Made by a program: the position numbers and the translations under genes
Notes under the pieces: model-generated
Databases searched by the model: none
What the model was told of the DNA's origin: nothing
The model's input: the letters and a program-made list of their open reading frames with translations, nothing else
Source: Bullera alba
Taxonomy: Eukaryota; Basidiomycota; Tremellomycetes; Tremellales; Bulleraceae
Length of the DNA: 64,000 bases
Reading direction: 5' to 3'
Assembly: GCA_001600095.1 (NCBI GenBank)
Contig: BCIX01000001.1
Location: 3,311,198 to 3,375,197 of the forward strand
Part shown: positions 58,097 to 64,000 of the stretch, piece after piece
Position numbering within the stretch: the stretch's first letter is position 1
Layout: the number at the start of each line of letters is the position of its first letter

Positions 58097-58761
58097 GGTG
58101 AGGCGGCGTACTCAGCGATCAGATGAAGGCCTGCTGCAGATGCTATGTAGGTTGTGTTGCGATAAAAGTGGATCGTTGGACGGATGATTGGTACAGTGGA
58201 GCAGGCGAATATTGAACGAGTAGATCGATGTTGGAGTGGTGACAAAGACTCGAAACTGGTCGTATTCGTACAACTGAAACCTTGCTTGACGCAAAGAAGC
58301 TAGCTGGTAAAGTACAGGCGAAAGATGACTCGAGCAGGGAGTCTACTGTGCACAAGTACTCGACGATGAAGCTCTCGAGTGTGAGTGTCAATATGGTTTG
58401 TAGTGTTCCACCACCACCAAGAGGCACTGCCCACTTTGGCAAGAGCACATGACGACAAAACCTCGCAGCCAGCGGTGGCAGCGGATTGCCCATTGTTGTT
58501 CGGCTCCCTCCGCCTTTACCCTTTAGCCACCGTATCACCACGCATTTCCGCTTTATCCGGCCAGGTCCCAACTGCGTAGTCACTGCAGGACGTGCAGGTC
58601 GGCCCCGAGACATCCTCGACCGTCATCGGGCCTCGTAGACACCGCTTGCGGATCTAGGCGGATCTATACGTGGTGATACATGTAGTACACTGAACAAAAG
58701 CAAACAAAGGTTCACACTTTCCACATTCACACCTGGCCTGATTCCGAGCAGCGCTACAGAC
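58097..58761. promoter_or_regulatory. SCH9 upstream region and GSH1 3' region
   Basis: 665 bp between the GSH1 stop and the SCH9 start on the same strand. No supportable gene. No strong TATA box seen. Confidence 0.5.
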
Positions 58762-61517
58762 TCATAGGCAACCAGTTGGACCTGACCCGACGTAGTTCCT
58801 GCCCAGCAACTCGGGACATGGGCGCACGCCTCTCTCACTGAGAACCAGGTGTCAGGATTCATTCGCGTGATTTGGCAGACGATTACTCACATCTCGTCCA
58901 CAGCCTGCACTAAGTCATAGTTGATCTCCTCAGACACGACCGAGTCCTGTTTGTAAGCCGGATGAGAGGTGATGAACTGTCTTATCCATGAAGCGGGCGT
59001 GACCAGCTCGCCTGAGAGTTGTCAGCCTGGAGTCTCCCTTCCCCCTCAGTCATCGCAAACCACACTCACCTTTGGCCCTCAGCTTGATCAAATCGAGATA
59101 CCTCCTCAGCTCGCACTTGGTCGCCAGGTCGACGTTCAGCGAGTTCAAATACGCATTGACCACTCCCATCAGTCCAGGGAATCCCTCCTCCCGACCATTG
59201 ATGATCTCATTCATGGTCATCTCGACCGATTCGCACGGTCCCCCATCCCTGCCCTCAGTCTCGTCCGGTATCGAGCAGTCCGTGTTGACCGTGGAAGAGC
59301 GAGAGTGAGATCTCTCATTCTCTCCAGTTCGGATTTGATTGACTCGGCTGGACCCTTCGCTATTTCCATTGAGATCTCCCGTTCCGTTGAACTGAACAGA
59401 GGTCGGTCGAGATGTGGTTGGAGATGGCGAGAGGGAAGAAGAGGGCGGTGAGACCGGCCTCGAGTTGAGGTCGTACTGCTGAGGAATGCGATCTGGTGGA
59501 AAGACATTACGGCGGAAGTGAAAGCTTTGCTTGGTCGAAGCATCTCGTTCCTGGGCTCTTTGCATGTTTTCGTCGACCTGGTTCGATCCGTCAACGTAAG
59601 TCTGCGAAGGCCCTGATACCACTTACCTGTGAGATTGGCATGTAGAAGTTCAGATTGAAGCTGATGATGGCTCTCGTGAGCAGGACGATGAAGATTGAGA
59701 ACGCCGCGTTTTCGAAATCGGTCATCTGGACTTCCATACTCCTGAACTCGACTCTCCAGCCAATGGGCGAGTTCACGGGGGGTGGCTTGAAACGGATCGT
59801 CTGCCAGTTTGTCGATTGAATGTTCTCGAAGTGATCCATTGACAGCTCATCGTCTTGGTCGATGGTCTCAGAGAACTGGACCAATGGGTCGCGGATGAAC
59901 AAATGGGCAATGTGACTAGCAAGCTTGTCATCGAGTCCTAGCAGCGTGTCAGTACTTATTTTACGATGTGTACCAGCTGTACTCACCGTGCTTCAACAGC
60001 CTTTGCCTGACGCTTTCGTTGATAGGCACATGAGTATCATGGTACTCGGCTTTGTTGCGCGGATCATCCGAGATGTATAGGTCGACAGAGTCATATCGTG
60101 ACTTGGGGATCCTATATTCGTTATCCTTGAGAGGCTACGAGGGGATCAGGTCTATTTCGTGGAGATCCTGATTAACGAACCTTGATCCCACGCTCCTCTT
60201 CCGTCCTATCGTCTACGCTTGCCGCAATAACGTTCCATCTGGCATCCACATCGGCCAGCTGTCCTCTGTATGCCGGACTCGCAGCAGTCAAGGCGAGCTA
60301 AATCGTGATCTTAGCTCATGACTTAGAAACGACGAGCTGGAAAGTTGACTAACCATGATTGGAGCTACTGGCACCAGAGCATCGTACACACGCCTCGCCT
60401 CGTCCACGTTCCAAGCCTGAAAGGTGATTTGCAAGCAGCAACAACCCATGCCGAAAGCCATGGCATCCATGTGTATGTATGGTGTACCCTCTTGCGGCTT
60501 TGACGGTCCTGATACCGGTCAGCGAAGCGCTCATGTTCCTTCTAGTCAGAACTGGACCTACCTGGGGAACCGTTGGAAAGGGCCTGTTTGGGGTTGAAGC
60601 CATCCGGGATCAAGGTGTTCTTGTCAATGTATAGCGGTAGTCTGATATCGACCAGAGATCCTCTTCTCTGTCTGATGTTGGCGGTGAGAGTTCTATACGA
60701 GACATACAGCGATCAGCCAACGCTCATCCAGAAAGAAGAGAGATTCTCTGCTACTCACGGGAATCTCGCGTGTGGATTCGTCAGAAGCTCTCCAACATAT
60801 TGACTCCTGCTACTACTCTTCTCGCTGTCCGGATACGTGGCTGGGTCCGTGAAAGCGGTATCGGTGACTCCCAATCGAGGCCAGCTGGTAAGGGTGAGCG
60901 GGATCTCGCCCTGTTTGAGGTGTGATCGGATGATCTGTCTTCGGAACCGCATGTCGCTCTCGACGGTGACTAGGTCCTTGGGACTACCGGAGAAAGGGCA
61001 TCCTGGCGTCGACTCGAGCATGTACCTTCCGTACTCTGGGTGGAAAGTGGGGATCGTAGAGCTAAATGATTCGTGACCAGTCAGCACAGGTCGTACTTGT
61101 ATCTGGACTCGGGGTGTGTGTAGAGAAATGCGTCACCCACCATCCCTTTGGCTTGTACTTCTCGAGCTTCGGGTCGAGAGTGACGCTCTGGAGCTTTTGC
61201 AGGATCTCAGTTTGTCTCAAACTCAGATGAGCCGTCTTGTTCTCCTTGTCCGAGTTGACAACAATGTATTCTATCTACCACGAAATCAGCCATGTCGTTC
61301 GCCTCGCCCTCGCGTCAACGTATGCGATAGGAAGAGAAGAGCTCATCCGTTGACCTCTCGCACTCACCTCATCTCCCCATAGTAGACCTTTACCGGTGCG
61401 ATCCTTCCACTGGTCCCAAGTGTGTAGGAACTGGGTAATGCCGTGATTGCGGATGTGCTCCGCGAGAGGTTTGGTCTCTGGCCAATCGAGCGGTGTTCCC
61501 AGCGCCAGGAGACCCAT
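58762..61517 (-). CDS. GSH1: Glutamate-cysteine ligase catalytic subunit
   Basis: First, rate-limiting step of glutathione synthesis: ATP-dependent joining of glutamate and cysteine in the cytosol. The start at 61517 gives [20 protein letters not shown], and [20 protein letters not shown] and GLLWGDEIEYIVVN are diagnostic of the eukaryotic GCS family. Further blocks: [116 protein letters not shown] and [21 protein letters not shown] Ser/Pro/Arg-rich insertion of about 90 residues (59250-59560) interrupts the C-terminal part. About ten exons. The tail [20 protein letters not shown] uses acceptor CTCAG near 58845 and ends at 58762. Confidence 0.95.
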
Positions 61518-62367
61518 ATTGCGGCGGAACTACCTTAGCTCCGGAGTTAATCGCTCTTGAAGATGAGATCGAAGCCCGATGAACGTCGGGCGGGGTATCC
61601 TTGGACGATGGCACCGAGTCGAGACCAAGTCGGGATGACGACTCGATGAAAAGGACCGAAACGGAAATCTGGGCCACCACGCGTCGGTCGATCCTCTGGG
61701 TAGCGGACCTTTGCAGACTGGGTAGAAGGTAGCAAGAGAGCCCTCTGCTGCCTTCGCAAGGGGTTCCCCGAGACTGCTTTTGAATCTACTGCGAGTAGAA
61801 GTACAAAGCAAGGAGAGATATAGATTGGAACCCGTCGGCACGCTTGATTCCCGCCAAAGTTGTGAAAATCGACCTCCACTCCGGATGGACGGAAGATTGA
61901 TGCCCTGAATTCGTGATTTTAGTCAGCAAACGCTGGGCTGCGGGTCTGGTCTGCTCTACGACGGCCTTCGAGTGAGCAAGACGGCGCAGGGATATCGAGA
62001 GACAGGTCTGTTCCAGCGAGCCTCGACCGGGCTATATAGCATGCTGCTCGTTGGTCGTGTTTGGTGATCAGCCAGGATCAGCCCGAAATCACCCAATCCA
62101 CCTTCGCGATGGCGAACAGGGACCCTGCGACGATCATTCCGTGATTCGGATTCGGGAATGGGGAGATCAAGCGAGCAAGGTACCGTTTAGCGAGGCCGTG
62201 GGGGATGTATCTCGTTACATGAAGTTGTTGCACTCGCAGGCTCGCAGCACTCGACACTGTGTTGATACAATGCAAAAATACGATACATGAACGTTTACAA
62301 GAACGATGGTCGTATCTGTCGGGTATGTCTAGAATGCAAAGTGTATGCTATAGGATTGACCTGCCTA
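61518..62367. promoter_or_regulatory. GSH1 upstream region
   Basis: 850 bp between the GSH1 start and the stop of the next minus-strand gene. Short frames only, none with a motif. A CTATATAGC element at about 62032-62040 is more than 500 bp from the GSH1 ATG. Confidence 0.5.
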
Positions 62368-64000
62368 CTAACGGTCCAGGTATGCTATCTTGGCTGATGT
62401 GTCTGCTTTTGGTGTTGGCAACCCTACGTCCGTCACTTCCATCATCGGTTTGGTCCCCTTGAGCAATGTCGATGGCCAATGATCACCCGTCACGGCTGTC
62501 AGCGCTTTCAACGGTTTGTCGGGTGATACTGGTCCCGAGGGGTTCTTCGAGGCCCATGGCTTGTCTTTTGAGACTGGAAGCTGCAACGACATGTCGCCAA
62601 GTAGTGCGTCGAGAGCGCGTAGTCGGAATTGGGCATCGAGTGGGATGGGTGCATTGCGGTTCTGCTCGTATTCCTTGTGCGGGAACACGAGTGGGGTCTC
62701 GGTGGGTGTCGAGAATGGGGAAAGGCGAAGTCTGGATGACGACAAGGACGGCGTCGGCGGTGTCGGCTCGATCTCGGGGATCGTCTAACGTCACATGTAT
62801 CAGCAGTCGTCCAGGCCGTTCCGAGGTTGAAGGGTACTCACCGTATCTCCAGGAACGACACAGTCGAGCCAGCCCTGGATTTTCGCTTTCAAGTCACGCT
62901 CTTTGCGCTTGAACCTCAAGTGTCTCCTCTCCTCGTACTCCTCATCCTTCTCGGCTTGTGTCATATCCTGGACGTTTCTGAGAGCCTCCCTCGCTCTGGA
63001 ATGATTATATCCCGCATCCGAGGCTGATCCTGGTCGTGCTCGGGCGAGGTCGACAGCCTTGCTACTGTTTGCCGCGGAGGACGATTGGAAAGCCGAGTCA
63101 CCACCGGGTACCATGCTGCCACATCGACTGTTCCCACCAGTCTGACAGTCTCGTGATCTCGACAAAGTGAATGAACCCCTCGCCGAGCTGGCCATGCTGA
63201 AAGAGCCGTTGCTGGCAGCCTTGTGCAGTGGCCTAGACATTGTGCGGACCTCGAGTTTCTCTGCTCTGAGGAAAGCCGCCTCGATTGCCGCTTCGTCCTC
63301 CTTTACTCGGGCGAAAGATCGGGAATGTGATCCAAGGTGTGGCCGAGTGACACTAACGCCTTCTGTTGCAGAATCCGTCTTCGCGACCTTGTCGAATGTA
63401 CCGGTGATGCCGAGGCCTATACTGGCTTTCGAGTTGGCGGTTTTGCTGATGTCTTGAGCAAGGGCTGCGGACGATTTTGACGATATTTGACTCTGGTTGC
63501 TGCCCCTCCTTGATGATTTCGAAGCCAGGTCGAGGGTAAGGGTAAACCCTTTCGGAATTGTCTTGTACACCTTATGGCCGTCCGTTTGCCAGGCCTTAAC
63601 GGCCTCCTGCTCTCGTGTTGCGTGAACCAAGGTGGACCCGTTGTCGACCACTAATGGCTGCGCAGGCAGATTGACAGGTCTGGGTGTTTCTTTCTCCTTT
63701 TCCCCAGCCTCCTCGTGAATAGGACCCACAGAATCCCCTTCCTCGGTCTCTAGCGCCTCGTCTTCCATGATCACATCGTCCGGACTGAGCGTCAAAGGAT
63801 TCGAGTGCTGCTTCGTGATTCGAGGTCGCCCAGACTCCACAGAAGACGTCACCGAAGAGACCTTTGACAGACTGGATCCTGAAGCCGAGGAAGTTCTTTC
63901 TGTGGATCCGCGTGTCGAAGACGAGCTCGCAAGTGCGTTGAGGTTGGATGGTTGAGGTCCTGACTTGCTCGGCGGAGATGAGGCTGTGACTGCTCGGAGT
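62368..64000 (-). CDS. Hypothetical Ser-rich protein (5' partial, runs off right edge)
   Basis: The frame is open through the right edge (SSPPSKSGPQPSNLNALASS near the edge), so the N-terminus is missing. One intron near 62786-62839 joins the two visible exons. The protein is Ser/Ala/Lys-rich. Notable segments: AVKAWQTDGHKVYKTIPKGF, FARVKEDEAAIEAAFLRAEK, a charged helix EALRNVQDMTQAEKDEEYEE followed by RRHLRFKRKERDLKAKIQGW, then TIPEIEPTPPTPSLSSSRLR and RALDALLGDMSLQLP. It ends TSAKIAYLDR at 62368. No membrane helix or recognised domain in the visible part. The basic-acidic helix suggests a coiled-coil or cytoskeletal/nuclear interaction region, which is a guess. Confidence 0.7.

Overview
This window looks like nuclear DNA of a basidiomycete, most likely a Tremellomycete (Cryptococcus/Kwoniella/Saitozyma-like) yeast. 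Almost every gene is cut by several introns of about 36-110 nt with GTGAGT/GTAAGT-type donors, CTGAC/CTAAC/CTCAC branch sites and short pyrimidine tracts. Genes are compact, and highly expressed ones are strongly biased towards C-ending and CGA codons. Several proteins have fungal architectures (Opy2 anchor, Sch9 with an N-terminal C2 domain, bifunctional Ade5,7, Pma1). I found no tRNA, rRNA, CRISPR array or transposon. Placement below Tremellomycetes is inference.

Layout. 1-1753: 3' part of a membrane-anchored GH17 beta-1,3-glucanase. 2875-13902: a block of five accessory-type genes: MFS sugar transporter, cytosolic CE4/NodB-type hydrolase, HAD haloacid dehalogenase, PhyH-type dioxygenase and a Zn2Cys6 regulator. 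This is the best candidate for an undescribed metabolic cluster. 14891-18718: a probable mitochondrial protein of unknown function and the HOG-pathway anchor Opy2. 20201-25280: phosphoglucomutase and Ade5,7, divergent from a 335-bp promoter. 25491-34018: splicing factor Cwc15, mitochondrial phosphate carrier, glycine-cleavage H protein and three unrecognised small or low-complexity proteins. 35114-37190: a poorly resolved multi-exon gene holding a tandem duplication. 37586-40872: plasma-membrane H+-ATPase with a 2.8-kb gene-poor upstream region. 43718-50073: branched-chain aminotransferase, a SYLF/Ysc84-type protein and a charged nuclear-type protein. 50930-61517: the G-alpha exchange factor Ric8, the Sem1/Dss1 proteasome subunit, the Sch9 kinase and glutamate-cysteine ligase. 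62368-64000: an unrecognised serine-rich protein running off the right edge.

Most of the window is housekeeping metabolism (purines, glutathione, glycine, branched-chain amino acids, UDP-glucose precursors) plus nutrient/stress signalling (Opy2, Ric8, Sch9). The notable features are in gene structure: a probable AT-AC intron and a 7-nt exon in the sugar transporter, a start codon split by an intron in phosphoglucomutase, a 16-nt exon in SEM1, and a tandem duplication whose ends match splice sites. All splice models were read by eye from sequence and protein-family conservation, not from transcripts.
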